A DNA stretch of 64,000 bases from Caproicibacterium sp. BJN0003 (GCF_026314295.1 NZ_CP111108.1:2046001-2110000), one strand, 5' to 3'. Positions 12,046-20,497 are shown, counted from the first letter of the stretch. Notes: generated from the sequence alone by a model not told the origin. Numbers and translations are program-made.

Positions 12046-13200
12046 TTATTGCTGTGTCTGTAGAGAAAGCAGTTTCTGTTTCAATTCTCCCTCAATCTTA
12101 CCCAGCTCCTGCTCTGCAGCAGCTCTCTTCTCATGGCCGTCTTTCTGAATCTGCATGACCTCATCCAGTGTTGTAATGAGCTGTTCATTTGTATGCTGCA
12201 GCGTCTCCATATCTACAATGCCCCGCTCGCTTTCTTTAGCAGTATTAATAGAGGCCATTTTAAGCGTATCCGCATTTTTCCTGAGTAACTCATTTGTCAT
12301 GTCTGTTACCTCACGCTGAGCCTTTGCAGCCTGCTGTGAATGTTCCACTCCCAAAGCAAGCACCATCTGGCTCTTCCAAAGTGGGATGGTATTGACCAGC
12401 GTTGACTGAATTTTCTCGCTCATCAAAAGATCATTATTCTGTACCAGACGAATCTGCGGTGCCATCTGAATTGAAATTGTGCGCGTCAGTTCCAGATCAT
12501 ACAGCTTTTTTTCAAAGCGATTGCACATGCTGGCAAGATCATTGACTGCTTGAGCATCTTCCGGAAGATTTGATGCTTCTGCTTTTTTCTGCAAAGCAGG
12601 CAGCTGCTGCGTCTGCACCTCTTGAAGCTTTTTCTTGCCGGCTAAAATATACATGGTCAGCTCTTTAAAATAGACCTTATTGAGATCATACATCTTATCC
12701 AGCATAGCAATATCTTTGAGCATAGTTACCTGATGGCCTTCCAACGCAGATGAAATCTGATCAACGTTGGTTTCTGCCTTAGCATAGCGTGCTTTTAATG
12801 CATTAATTTTATTACCGCTGCGTTTAAAGAATCCCATGATCCCTTTTTCATTGTCTTCAACCTGAAAATTCTTGAGTTCACAGACAACTCCGGAAAGCAT
12901 ATCTCCAACTTCTCCGAGATCTTTTGTTTTTACTGAATTTAGAGCGGTTTCCGAAAAATCCGCGACCTTTTTCTGTGCTCCGGAACCATACTGTAAAATA
13001 ATATTGGAATTTGTCAGTTCAATTTTCTTCGAAAAATCATCCACCATTTTCTGCTCATCCGGTGTCAGATTCATCTTTTCTATGTCTTCCGGTTTCTGGG
13101 TAAGTTCGGAAGGCGTTACTGTCTCCAAAGTAGGTGCCGCCGGTGCCTCTTGCGCTCCATCGAGTACCAAAGTCGGCATTTCTGTTTTTTCATTACTCAT
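12046..13200 (-). CDS. telA: TelA family protein (toxic anion resistance family)
   Basis: 384 residues, highly helical. The body matches TelA proteins (Pfam TelA): QYGSGAQKKVADFSETAL near residue 70, GIMGFFKRSGNKINALKARY near residue 120, and RLVQNNDLLMSEKIQSTL near residue 270. Members are linked to tellurite and cell-envelope stress tolerance, but the biochemical role is unknown. Start ATG 13200 behind AAGGAGG. It follows xpaC by 25 bases; the xpaC-telA pairing is common in Firmicutes and suggests one cytoplasmic or membrane-associated complex. Confidence 0.9.
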   Translation of the reverse strand: MSNEKTEMPTLVLDGAQEAPAAPTLETVTPSELTQKPEDIEKMNLTPDEQKMVDDFSKKIELTNSNIILQYGSGAQKKVADFSETALNSVKTKDLGEVGDMLSGVVCELKNFQVEDNEKGIMGFFKRSGNKINALKARYAKAETNVDQISSALEGHQVTMLKDIAMLDKMYDLNKVYFKELTMYILAGKKKLQEVQTQQLPALQKKAEASNLPEDAQAVNDLASMCNRFEKKLYDLELTRTISIQMAPQIRLVQNNDLLMSEKIQSTLVNTIPLWKSQMVLALGVEHSQQAAKAQREVTDMTNELLRKNADTLKMASINTAKESERGIVDMETLQHTNEQLITTLDEVMQIQKDGHEKRAAAEQELGKIEGELKQKLLSLQTQQ

Positions 13201-13225
13201 AAGATCTTTCCTCCTTATTTTCTCT

Positions 13226-14446
13226 TTACAGCTTTAGTTCCGGTTCTTTCTGTGTTTCTTCTTTTTTAAAATCCTTGCCGGTCAGCCCTGCTTGAGCCAG
13301 CATGGTCTCCAAGGCAGAAATGTCGGTTGCCACATCCAATGCATCGTCCTGGAAAAGTGTATCCAACAAATTTTCAAATGCAGTATTAATCGTATCCATC
13401 GTTTGTTCAATCTCTTTTTTTGCCTGCAGAATATTTTCTCCCTGCACAGGCTGACAGTCAAATTCTTGATAGGCGTTGACCAATTTTAAAGTGGTCGGCA
13501 AATAATATTGCATAAAGCGCCGGATCTCCGGCAGCTTTTTGGGATGCTCCTCTACATAATCAAAAATCTTTTTGCAGACTTCTTCCAAACGATCGAGCTT
13601 GCGGCTGATCTCTTCTCCGGGAATTTTATCATTTGCCTCCCGAATAGCCGTGATATATTGACTTCCTTCTGCTTTTGCCTGCGCAAGTGCAGCTGCAGCC
13701 GGGTCAGAACGCAGGCGTTCCTCCTCTGCCTCACGTTCCTTGCGCGCTTTTTCCGCCTGCAGATAGCTTTGGTAAGTTTCATCACCCAGCATAAAGGTTG
13801 TTCCCTGCTCATCCAAATGGCCGTCTGGGAAAATTCCTTTTGCCATCATTTTTTTAAGATCCTTTGTTACATATTCGGGCGCTTTATGAATTCCATCCGC
13901 CAACTGTTTAATTGAACAAAAAGAGCCCCCTTGCATCAGCGCTCGATATTTTCGATACCGCCTGACTCTTCTGAGAAGAGAAGTCCCTTTTCCAAAAAGA
14001 AAAGCTCCAACAGCAGACAAAATATAAAGAATAACACCGCCAACTGCAAAGACAGAAGCAGCAATCATTCCCATGCCGGTCATTACTGAGCCGACGATTG
14101 CCGTCACCAGGCAGGGAATTCCCACTGCCAATCCTGTTCCCAGCAGCACACCTCCCGAAACTTTTCCAGGAATCATCTCCGATTTAGTTTTTGCTGAACG
14201 ATAAGGGCGATAATAGGGGGGATAATTCGAAGAGGGCTTTTGATAAGGTGGGGGTGGATAGGCAGACTGATTCTTCTGATGATTGCCAGACATAGAATCA
14301 CGCACATCTGCTTCTACATCAGCGGTAACATCTCGAACTGTATTACGCACTGTATTGCCAAGATTTTCAAAATTACCGGTACGCATAGCATCCCGAACGG
14401 CATGACTAATATCACGACCGATATTGCGATTTCGATGCATTCCCAT
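13226..14446 (-). CDS. xpaC: XpaC-like membrane protein (5-bromo-4-chloroindolyl phosphate hydrolysis family)
   Basis: 406 residues. The N-terminal 95 residues are low complexity and Pro/Tyr rich (AYPPPPYQKP). Two hydrophobic segments follow (about 105-135 and 135-160), then a charged, helical C-terminal domain. The domain order matches XpaC/YceG-type partners of TelA. In-frame TTG 14458 is rejected because it overlaps the ribosome binding site; ATG 14446 lies 5 bases after GGAGG. First gene of the xpaC-telA-metA operon. Enzymatic activity is not established for the family. Confidence 0.82.
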   Translation of the reverse strand: MGMHRNRNIGRDISHAVRDAMRTGNFENLGNTVRNTVRDVTADVEADVRDSMSGNHQKNQSAYPPPPYQKPSSNYPPYYRPYRSAKTKSEMIPGKVSGGVLLGTGLAVGIPCLVTAIVGSVMTGMGMIAASVFAVGGVILYILSAVGAFLFGKGTSLLRRVRRYRKYRALMQGGSFCSIKQLADGIHKAPEYVTKDLKKMMAKGIFPDGHLDEQGTTFMLGDETYQSYLQAEKARKEREAEEERLRSDPAAAALAQAKAEGSQYITAIREANDKIPGEEISRKLDRLEEVCKKIFDYVEEHPKKLPEIRRFMQYYLPTTLKLVNAYQEFDCQPVQGENILQAKKEIEQTMDTINTAFENLLDTLFQDDALDVATDISALETMLAQAGLTGKDFKKEETQKEPELKL

Positions 14447-14476
14447 TATACCCTCCAAAAATACTTAATCAAATTT

Positions 14477-14505
14477 ATTATATCGTATTTTTAAAAAAAT
14501 GACAA
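14477..14505 (-). promoter_or_regulatory. Promoter of the xpaC-telA-metA operon
   Basis: On the minus strand TTGTCA (14505-14500), 17-base spacer, TATAAT (14482-14477). The predicted transcript start is about 24 bases before the xpaC ATG, which leaves no room for a riboswitch. Confidence 0.75.
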
Positions 14506-14569
14506 TAAAATGCCTTTGAAAATTTGTCCATTTTTATAAAAACAAAATTCACCAAACAATCACTTAAAG

Positions 14570-14757
14570 TTTACCCAGATTTTACATTTCTCTAAACTAA
14601 TGCACACATAAAAAGGGTATTCTTAAAATGTTCTTAGGGAAAGAAACCTGTTGATGATAATAAGACTCTTGTGAAAGGGTTTCACATAAATTCACTCTTT
14701 TTCATATTTCTCCTTAAAAGCAGGAGCGTGGTTTTTTACCGCGCTCCTGCTTTTACT
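14570..14757 (+). ncRNA. Candidate small RNA between xpaC and the TetR gene
   Basis: This stretch contains no convincing gene but has the frame of a transcription unit. A candidate promoter TTTACC (14570-14575), 17-base spacer, TAAACT (14593-14598) is followed about 150 bases later by a strong terminator. The terminator stem AAAAGCAGGAGCG/CGCTCCTGCTTTT (14716-14754) has 13 perfect pairs and a T tail. An inner hairpin GTGAAA-ggg-TTTCAC lies at 14671-14685. A nine-codon open frame from about 14629 is too short to support. Inference only. Confidence 0.3.
14716..14754. terminator. Strong hairpin terminator
   Basis: 13-bp perfect stem AAAAGCAGGAGCG/CGCTCCTGCTTTT with T tails in both directions. 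No annotated gene ends into it from either side, which is why a small RNA is suspected on the plus strand. Confidence 0.75.
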
Positions 14758-14811
14758 ATTAAGCAAACTTTACTATATACTGCTTTACTATTCCGCAGTT
14801 AGAATTTAGGA

Positions 14812-14841
14812 TTGATTTTTGTTTTGAAGGTTTGTTATAAT
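14812..14841 (+). promoter_or_regulatory. Promoter of the TetR-family gene
   Basis: TTGATT (14812-14817), 18-base spacer, TATAAT (14836-14841), 34 bases before the ATG. Confidence 0.65.
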
Positions 14842-14875
14842 AATAGCATATAGAAAAAGAAAGAGGTGTGAACAA

Positions 14876-15487
14876 ATGTCAGATTCAGCAATCACTAAGC
14901 GAGCGTTAGCATCTGCCATGAAAAGCCTGATGGAAAAAATGCCTTTTTCAAAAATCAGCGTCGGCGATATTTGTGAGCACTGCAGCATGAACCGAAAAAG
15001 CTTTTATTACCATTTTCGAGATAAATACGATTTGGTAAACTGGATTTTTTACACGGAATTTGTGGGTGCCGTTCATGATAAAAACTACGATGATGGCTGG
15101 TCTTTAATTGAAGATATCTGTGATTACTTCTACAAAAACCGCCATTTTTATATGAATGCCCTCGAAGTAACGGGACAAAACTGCTTTCACGATTATTTTC
15201 AATCTTTGTTACGGCCGATCGTTTTAAATTATCTGTGGGAAATGATTGATAGCTCTGAAGATTCGGAATTTTTTGCTGTGTTCTTCTCGGACGCCTTTCT
15301 CTGCGCAATCGAACGATGGCTTCTTGCAAAAGAATGTATGCGACCGGAAAAATTTGTCTCTCTTCTAAAATCCTCTATGAGCAGCGTCGCACGCAAAATT
15401 GTCTCTGATATGGAAGAAGGACCTCACCCTAAAGATCAAACAGATTTAAAATCTCTACATAAAATAAATGGCCCTGAAAATCTCTAA
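14876..15487 (+). CDS. TetR/AcrR-family transcriptional regulator
   Basis: 203 residues. The N-terminal DNA-binding domain (about residues 5-52) has the TetR helix-turn-helix FSKISVGDICEHCSMNRKSF followed by YYHFRDKYDLVNW. The rest is helical and probably binds a ligand and dimerises; it resembles the DhaS-like group, but this is weak. ATG 14876 has AAAGAGGTG upstream. It converges with the next minus-strand gene, and no transporter or enzyme is adjacent, so its target is not evident. Confidence 0.88.
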   Translation: MSDSAITKRALASAMKSLMEKMPFSKISVGDICEHCSMNRKSFYYHFRDKYDLVNWIFYTEFVGAVHDKNYDDGWSLIEDICDYFYKNRHFYMNALEVTGQNCFHDYFQSLLRPIVLNYLWEMIDSSEDSEFFAVFFSDAFLCAIERWLLAKECMRPEKFVSLLKSSMSSVARKIVSDMEEGPHPKDQTDLKSLHKINGPENL

Positions 15488-15515
15488 TCAGATTTTCAAA
15501 GCCATTTTTATTTTA

Positions 15516-16550
15516 TCAAATATTTGCAGTCTCTTGCATGTTTCCGCCCAAAATCTGCTGTAAAAGGGTCCCACACGAATACAGCCCTAAATTTCGTGTC
15601 CCATTTTTATCGTACAAAGTTACTTGTCCAGAAGGGGAAAAATGCAAAGAACAGGTATCAGGGGAAAACGCCTGATCAATCGTGATCATATCCATAGAAA
15701 ATTCCACCGGAATGATGGGATAGTCCTGATAAAAGCGTGTCTTTCTAATATAGCTCCAAACTTCTTTTCTTTCTTCTTGACTGCAGCCTTTTTCTGCGGC
15801 CAAAAAAGCCATAGCAGCTCCGGAAGAAGAAATTTCTTTTAGCCATGTGCCTGTTTCAATTTCTGAAACTTGATCACTTGAATATAGGTGGTATGCTCCC
15901 ACTAACATTTTATTTTCCACTAAATATTTGGCTGTCTCGATGGAATTCGGACAATCTCCGCGCACAAAAATCATCACATTATGCATTTGCCCAAATCGTT
16001 CCTGTGCTTCCTTCCCCTTTTGAGGTTCTATAAAAATTAAAAAAGCACAATCCGGCTCCGATTCAACTAATTGAGAGATTTCCTCTAACTGTTCATCACA
16101 GCTAAAAAAGAAATATGTGTAGGCTCCCCATGTCTTACCTTGCTCAATAATCTCATAGCTTTGCTCAATTGGGAAAGAAGCATCCCCTTCTTTCATGCAG
16201 AAGCACATCGACCATGGTACATGAAATCCATATTTCTCTTCTGCCTGGCGCATCTTTTTAGATCCATTGGCACAGCCGTTATAGCCTAAATTCATTCCGA
16301 ATGTAAGTAGTGTCTCGTGATCTACATAATATACTAAATTTTTCACCAAAAGATAATAAGCACTGTCTTCGTTTTCTAACATAGACTGTACAATTTGAAA
16401 AAAGTTTTTCTGAAATTCGCCTTTCGAAAATCCATGCGCGATTTCTACCAAGTTACGAATGGTACGTTCCGGATCTTTCTCTAAATCATTCAGCGCTTTT
16501 CTAACTGTAGTCTCAACGATCATGCGCAGTACTCCCTTAGACTGCTTCAT
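15516..16550 (-). CDS. Uncharacterised 344-residue protein
   Basis: I do not recognise this protein with confidence. The N-terminal 95 residues are helical (ETTVRKALNDLEKDPERTIR). From about residue 100 it alternates strands and helices, with NLGYNGCANGSKKMRQAEEK, TYFFFSCDEQLEEISQLVES and FSPSGQVTLYDKNGTRNLG. The spacing recalls the TIM-barrel of radical SAM proteins, but there is no CX3CX2C cluster motif, so at most it is a degenerate relative (inference). ATG 16550 has GGAGG 10 bases upstream; ATG 16523 is an alternative with GGGAG 8 bases upstream. No signal peptide or clear membrane segment. It may stand alone; the gap to yitT is 134 bases. Confidence 0.7.
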   Translation of the reverse strand: MKQSKGVLRMIVETTVRKALNDLEKDPERTIRNLVEIAHGFSKGEFQKNFFQIVQSMLENEDSAYYLLVKNLVYYVDHETLLTFGMNLGYNGCANGSKKMRQAEEKYGFHVPWSMCFCMKEGDASFPIEQSYEIIEQGKTWGAYTYFFFSCDEQLEEISQLVESEPDCAFLIFIEPQKGKEAQERFGQMHNVMIFVRGDCPNSIETAKYLVENKMLVGAYHLYSSDQVSEIETGTWLKEISSSGAAMAFLAAEKGCSQEERKEVWSYIRKTRFYQDYPIIPVEFSMDMITIDQAFSPDTCSLHFSPSGQVTLYDKNGTRNLGLYSCGTLLQQILGGNMQETANI

Positions 16551-16684
16551 CGGGACCCCGCCTCCCCTTATATCTGCCCGTTCTCATCAATTCAAAAATG
16601 ACTATTTCTATCATACGTTTTTATTTAGTATGAAGGAAGAGACAATTTTTTTATTTTGTCCAAAAAATATCTTTAAAATGAAAA

Positions 16685-17662
16685 TTACTGTTCACCTTTT
16701 GGACTATCAGATAACTCCTCCTCTGATTTTTGCTTTTCTCTTCTTTTTCTGTGAGAATTCAAAAGCTCTGGAAGTGTTTTATCTTCTTTTTTGGGAATAT
16801 AAAATCCCTCTCCGTTAATTTGTCCCACATCTCCGATAATCATAAACGCATTTTTGTCCAATTCCCGAACGATATCTGTCACCTTATAAACTTCTGTCCG
16901 GCTTACCGCGCATAAAAGAGTCATTTGCTCTTGTTCACTGTACGCTCCGCGAGAATGAATTTCGGTAACTCCCCTGTCTAATTCATGTAAAACTCTTTTG
17001 GCGATCTCGTCACTTCCTTTGGACATAATAAAAATCAGTTTGCCCGCACGCCCGTCACTGCCATAAAGCAATGCATCAATTACACGGGTCGAAACAAAGA
17101 CGGTGATCGCTGCATAGAGCGCACTCTCAAGGCTCTGATAAACAATTGCAGAAACCAAAATAACCACGCCGTCTATCGCCATCATCAAATTTCCGATGCT
17201 CAAATGGCGAAAATGGCGGGCTAAAAGCTTTGCAATCATATCCGTACCACCGGTTGTACCGCCTCGTCCTAAAACAAGAGAAAGTGAAATCCCCTCCAAT
17301 ACCCCTCCATAAATCGCTGCGAGAAGCGGATTTCCATAATAAGGCGGTATGACAAATCCAATTAAGTCAATTGCAATAGACGAACACAAGGTTGCAAAAA
17401 TTGTCCTGGAAACCAGCTTATATCCAATTTCAAAAATGCCCCAGATAAAAACGGGCAAATTAAGCAACATGGTCATCGCACCTATCGGCGTGCCAAATAT
17501 ATAATTCAGCATCGTAGAAACACCAGTCAGTCCGCCGGGAGCGATCTCATTTGGCGCTGTAAAGACACGCACGCTGATTGAATAAATAACGCCACTCAAT
17601 ATAAAAAAGATCATGTTTTTTGAAGTATTCAGCAATTTTTCAGTATGTTCCGAACGGCTCAC
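16685..17662 (-). CDS. YitT family membrane protein (DUF161/DUF2179)
   Basis: 325 residues with about five or six membrane segments in the first 200 residues and a soluble C-terminal DUF2179 domain (about 215-290: MSKGSDEIAKRVLHELDRGV, then MTLLCAVSRTEVYKV). Typical family signatures are FTAPNEIAPGGLTGVSTML and LGRGGTTGGTDMIAKLL. The transport substrate is unknown. Start is GTG 17662 with AAAGGAGG 8 bases upstream. It follows the LysR gene by 60 bases on the same strand and may be its target. Confidence 0.88.
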   Translation of the reverse strand: MSRSEHTEKLLNTSKNMIFFILSGVIYSISVRVFTAPNEIAPGGLTGVSTMLNYIFGTPIGAMTMLLNLPVFIWGIFEIGYKLVSRTIFATLCSSIAIDLIGFVIPPYYGNPLLAAIYGGVLEGISLSLVLGRGGTTGGTDMIAKLLARHFRHLSIGNLMMAIDGVVILVSAIVYQSLESALYAAITVFVSTRVIDALLYGSDGRAGKLIFIMSKGSDEIAKRVLHELDRGVTEIHSRGAYSEQEQMTLLCAVSRTEVYKVTDIVRELDKNAFMIIGDVGQINGEGFYIPKKEDKTLPELLNSHRKRREKQKSEEELSDSPKGEQ

Positions 17663-17722
17663 CCTAATCTCCTCCTTTGAAAAAGTCTCTTTACAAGGAT
17701 TTCCCTACTCTCCTAAAAAATC

Positions 17723-18619
17723 CTATGGCTTTTTATTTTTATGGTTCAGAGCTGTTTGAAAAAAAGATTCATAGTGCCTAGAAAAAGCACTGCCTTCTTC
17801 CCAAAGGAATGTAAAATCATGTGCAATAGAAAAATCTTTAATGGGAATCTTTTTTAGGGTTCCTCTCTGCAGTTCTTCTTCAACTGCCCGCTCGAATAAA
17901 AAGGTAATCCCACAACCTCGTTCCGTTAGATGTTTTAAAGCATCCAAATTATTAATTTCCATTTGAGAATGGAAATCCGATATCTGAAGATTTCGGCGCT
18001 GCAAACATCTATCTAGAAGTCTTCGGCTGCCAGAACTCTGTTCTCTCAATAAAAGACGTTCTTCCAAAAGATCTTCTAAATAGCAAAAAGAGCCACGCAA
18101 AGGATAATCAGCTGCACAAACTCCGATAAAAGGTTCTCTGCTATAAACTCTTGTTTCATATTCATTCTGTGGAACAAGTCCCTCTACAAAAGCAAAATTA
18201 ATTTCCTTCGCGTCAAGTTTTTTTAACAATTCCTGTGTATTTGCTATAATCAACTGAATCTGCATAGATGGGTTGTCCTGCAAAAAATCCGCAATGATAT
18301 TCGGAAGCAAATAGATACCAATTGTCAAAGTTGCTCCAATTACGATATGCTCTTTGTTCTTTTTCATTCGCTGAAGAGTCATACGCAGCATAGAATCATG
18401 ATGTTTCATAGTCAATGCAACAGAACGAACAGCTTGTCCGGCAGGTGTCAAAACCCATTTTTTGTCTTGTAAATCAAACAATTTCATTCCATACTCTTGT
18501 TCCAGAGTATGAATGTGATAGGAAACCGCCGGCTGGGTAATATTTAATCTCTGTGCCGCTTTTGTGTAATTCATAAATTCGCAGACTGTTAGAAAAGTCT
18601 CTATCCGAATATCCAGCAT
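17723..18619 (-). CDS. LysR-family transcriptional regulator
   Basis: 298 residues. Winged helix-turn-helix at the N-terminus (FMNYTKAAQRLNITQPAVSY, about residues 15-34), then a type 2 periplasmic-binding-like effector domain. It is closest in feel to the CysL group, but the effector is not known. ATG 18619 has a weak GGGGGCG upstream. The inverted repeat TATAAA-n5-TTTATA at 18641-18657, just upstream of the start, fits a LysR autoregulatory box. Confidence 0.88.
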   Translation of the reverse strand: MLDIRIETFLTVCEFMNYTKAAQRLNITQPAVSYHIHTLEQEYGMKLFDLQDKKWVLTPAGQAVRSVALTMKHHDSMLRMTLQRMKKNKEHIVIGATLTIGIYLLPNIIADFLQDNPSMQIQLIIANTQELLKKLDAKEINFAFVEGLVPQNEYETRVYSREPFIGVCAADYPLRGSFCYLEDLLEERLLLREQSSGSRRLLDRCLQRRNLQISDFHSQMEINNLDALKHLTERGCGITFLFERAVEEELQRGTLKKIPIKDFSIAHDFTFLWEEGSAFSRHYESFFQTALNHKNKKP

Positions 18620-18640
18620 TTTAGCGCCCCCTATTGTCTA

Positions 18641-18657
18641 TATAAATTATCTTTATA
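18641..18657. promoter_or_regulatory. Candidate LysR operator
   Basis: TATAAA-n5-TTTATA inverted repeat with T-N11-A spacing, 22 bases upstream of the LysR start codon. Confidence 0.35.
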
Positions 18658-18739
18658 GTCCCATAAATATTTGTTATTTTATTTTTATAGAAAAAAGTGA
18701 TAAACTAATTCTACTAGTCTATAACATCTCATGATGAGA

Positions 18740-18782
18740 AAAAAACCGCATAGAAGCCACCTAAGCGACCTTCCATGCGGTT
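18740..18782 (-). terminator. Terminator of tRNA-Thr
   Basis: Stem of AACCGCATGGAAG with CTTCTATGCGGTT on the minus strand, followed by TTTTTTC. Confidence 0.85.
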
Positions 18783-18789
18783 CCAAGTT

Positions 18790-18865
18790 TGGAGCTACTG
18801 ATCGGACTCGAACCGATGACCTGCTGATTACGAATCAGCTACTCTACCAACTGAGCCACAGTAGC
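18790..18865 (-). tRNA. tRNA-Thr (anticodon CGT)
   Basis: Cloverleaf with acceptor GCTACTG/CAGTAGC, anticodon stem GCTGA/TCAGC around TTCGTAA (anticodon CGT), T loop TTCGAGT and encoded CCA. It is a single-gene transcription unit with its own promoter and terminator. Confidence 0.96.
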
Positions 18866-18882
18866 ATGCATAAGACTAAATT

Positions 18883-18911
18883 AGTATAGCGGAATTTTTG
18901 CCCTTCGTCAA
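18883..18911 (-). promoter_or_regulatory. tRNA-Thr promoter
   Basis: On the minus strand TTGACG (18911-18906), 17-base spacer, TATACT (18888-18883), ending 18 bases before the tRNA. Confidence 0.8.
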
Positions 18912-18972
18912 GTCCTTCCTTATCAGAAAAAATTCGTCTGGCTAAATTCCTTTTAAAGAAAGGGGAATTATA

Positions 18973-19383
18973 TTGCCCACCAACCACTATCTCGGCCATT
19001 TTTCTGTGACTCTCCGCCAGCTTCGCCGTGAAAACGGATTTACGCAGGAACAGATGGCACACGTCTTAGAAATAGACCGAAGCACCTACACTTATTATGA
19101 AACCGGAAAAACTTCGCCCAGCATTCATATGCTAAATCAGATTTCGCGAATTTTAAATGTTCCGCTGTCAGCATTTTTGGACTCTGAGTCCATTCCTCCA
19201 CAGGTAGCAGATTCCGGCAGTCAAAAACCATTTGCAAAAGAAGAAATCAAAAAAATAACAGAACTTTCGTCTGAAGAAAGAGAGCTCATTGCGCTGTATC
19301 GGATCTCTTCTACAAAACAACAAAAAGAAATTTTAAAGGTTGCACAATCCTCATCAAAATTCTCTTCAAAAAAGGAAAGTTAA
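18973..19383 (+). CDS. XRE-family helix-turn-helix regulator
   Basis: 136 residues. The N-terminal Cro/C1-type domain (about residues 10-66) reads LRQLRRENGFTQEQMAHVLE then YETGKTSPSIHMLNQI. The C-terminal third is charged and may form a helix for dimerisation. The start is TTG 18973, 7 bases after AGGGG; the next Met (residue 29) would delete part of the DNA-binding domain, so TTG is preferred. The DUF4364 gene follows 69 bases later. Target unknown. Confidence 0.85.
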   Translation: MPTNHYLGHFSVTLRQLRRENGFTQEQMAHVLEIDRSTYTYYETGKTSPSIHMLNQISRILNVPLSAFLDSESIPPQVADSGSQKPFAKEEIKKITELSSEERELIALYRISSTKQQKEILKVAQSSSKFSSKKES

Positions 19384-19452
19384 CTTCTCATTTTCGTTGC
19401 GTATTCCCTTGTCTTTGTGCTAAAATAGGAATGGAACGGGGGGATGAGCCCA

Positions 19453-20028
19453 ATGCCTTATGATGCCTTTACGGCCGGGATAGAACCCGGTGGACTGAGA
19501 AGTCAGGAAGAAATTCGAATTCTTTTATGCTATTTGCTAACTTCGGTCAATTCTCCGCTTTCTCAGCAGGAAATATTAGAAAGCCTTCAAGGGGCCGGGC
19601 TTGCAAATTATTTTGAACTGAATGACGCTCTGTCCGGTCTGACTGAAAAAGGAATTTTGCTTCGTGATAAAGCCGGAAATTACTCTGCAGGGTCTTCTGC
19701 AGTCGGCATTGCACGTCAGCTCGATACTGCTTTACCAACAGCAGTACGGGAAAAAGCAGTGGCTGCTGCTACAGAACTTTTAGCATTTGCCCGCAATGAA
19801 CGAGAAAATAAAGTAGAAGTTCACAAGCTCGAAAAAGGTTATGAAGTTTGCTGCCATATTTCGGGAGGAACTTCCGACCTGATGAGTTTTACCCTTCTCC
19901 TTGCTGATCACCGACAAGCCGAAATGGTGAAGCGCAATTTTCACCGCTCTCCAGAACGAGTCTATCGCATGCTTTTGGCTCTTGTTTCCGGTGATACAGA
20001 TTTAGCTTCTGACTTATTGAAAAAATAA
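19453..20028 (+). CDS. DUF4364 family protein
   Basis: 191 residues from ATG 19453, which is 9 bases after GGGGGG; ATG 19444, three codons upstream, touches that ribosome binding site and is less likely. The N-terminal part (LRSQEEIRILLCYLL through LTEKGILLRD) looks like a winged-helix fold, as in DUF4364 proteins of clostridia. The C-terminal part is of unknown fold (YEVCCHISGGTSDLMSFTLL). The family is uncharacterised and may be transcriptional regulators. Confidence 0.8.
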   Translation: MPYDAFTAGIEPGGLRSQEEIRILLCYLLTSVNSPLSQQEILESLQGAGLANYFELNDALSGLTEKGILLRDKAGNYSAGSSAVGIARQLDTALPTAVREKAVAAATELLAFARNERENKVEVHKLEKGYEVCCHISGGTSDLMSFTLLLADHRQAEMVKRNFHRSPERVYRMLLALVSGDTDLASDLLKK

Positions 20029-20033
20029 ACATA

Positions 20034-20077
20034 AAACGGCGCCCAAAGGATTTTACAATTCTTTGAGCGCCGTTTTT
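20034..20077 (+). terminator. Terminator after the DUF4364 gene
   Basis: AAACGGCGC...CAAAG paired with CTTTG...GCGCCGTTT, followed by TTTTTT on the plus strand. Confidence 0.85.
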
Positions 20078-20165
20078 TAATCCTCTCTCTATCTTTCTAT
20101 TTAGAGCGCAGACATCCGCTTGCACATTATACGCTAGATGATCCTATAAAAGTTCTTCACATGGT

Positions 20166-20423
20166 TTAAATTCCAAAGATCAGCTGCAACAGCAATAAAG
20201 TAATAACGCCCGGAAAACTTGCAAAAGCACTTACCCCGATTACAACTGGTGAAAGCGGGAGGGTCACCCCGGTCATCATTCCGGTTAGATTCACGACCGC
20301 CAGCGCAAGTATTCCCCAAATTGCATTGATAAACGCACGCAGCAAAGGTTTTTTTGCATTTCCCCATTCCAGCAGAAGCGCTGCCACTAGAATGGAACCA
20401 ATTAAAGTCATTAAAAAAATCAA
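20166..20423 (-). CDS. bofA: BofA family protein (pro-sigma-K processing regulator)
   Basis: 85 residues with hydrophobic segments at about 2-20, 30-48 and 55-83. The C-terminal half, LAVVNLTGMMTGVTLPLSPV followed by GVSAFASFPGVITLLLLQ, matches BofA. BofA is a small protein of the outer forespore membrane that restrains pro-sigma-K processing. The start is probably TTG 20423 with GGGGGG 9 bases upstream; ATG 20411 is the alternative but has no ribosome binding site. Unusually, the start region lies inside the RNase R terminator hairpin and its T-run. Confidence 0.8.
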   Translation of the reverse strand: MIFLMTLIGSILVAALLLEWGNAKKPLLRAFINAIWGILALAVVNLTGMMTGVTLPLSPVVIGVSAFASFPGVITLLLLQLIFGI

Positions 20424-20472
20424 TGTCCCATACCCCCCTCTCTTTTACATAGATATGCAGGGTATGGGACAT
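20413..20472 (-). terminator. RNase R terminator overlapping the bofA start
   Basis: ATGTCCCATACCC (20472-20460) pairs perfectly with GGGTATGGGACAT (20435-20423) over 13 bases on the minus strand, followed by GATTTTTTT. The 3' arm contains the bofA ribosome binding site and reaches its TTG start. Confidence 0.8.
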
Positions 20473-20497
20473 ACTTTCTTATTTTTTTAAAAAGAAA

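Noticed and set aside
14629-14655. Nine-codon frame upstream of the TetR gene as a leader peptide
   Set aside because: No good ribosome binding site and too short to judge; kept only as part of the candidate small RNA.
20134-20472. 112-residue minus-strand frame overlapping bofA
   Set aside because: It is Cys/Gly/Asn-rich without family resemblance; the overlapping 85-residue frame has clear BofA features.
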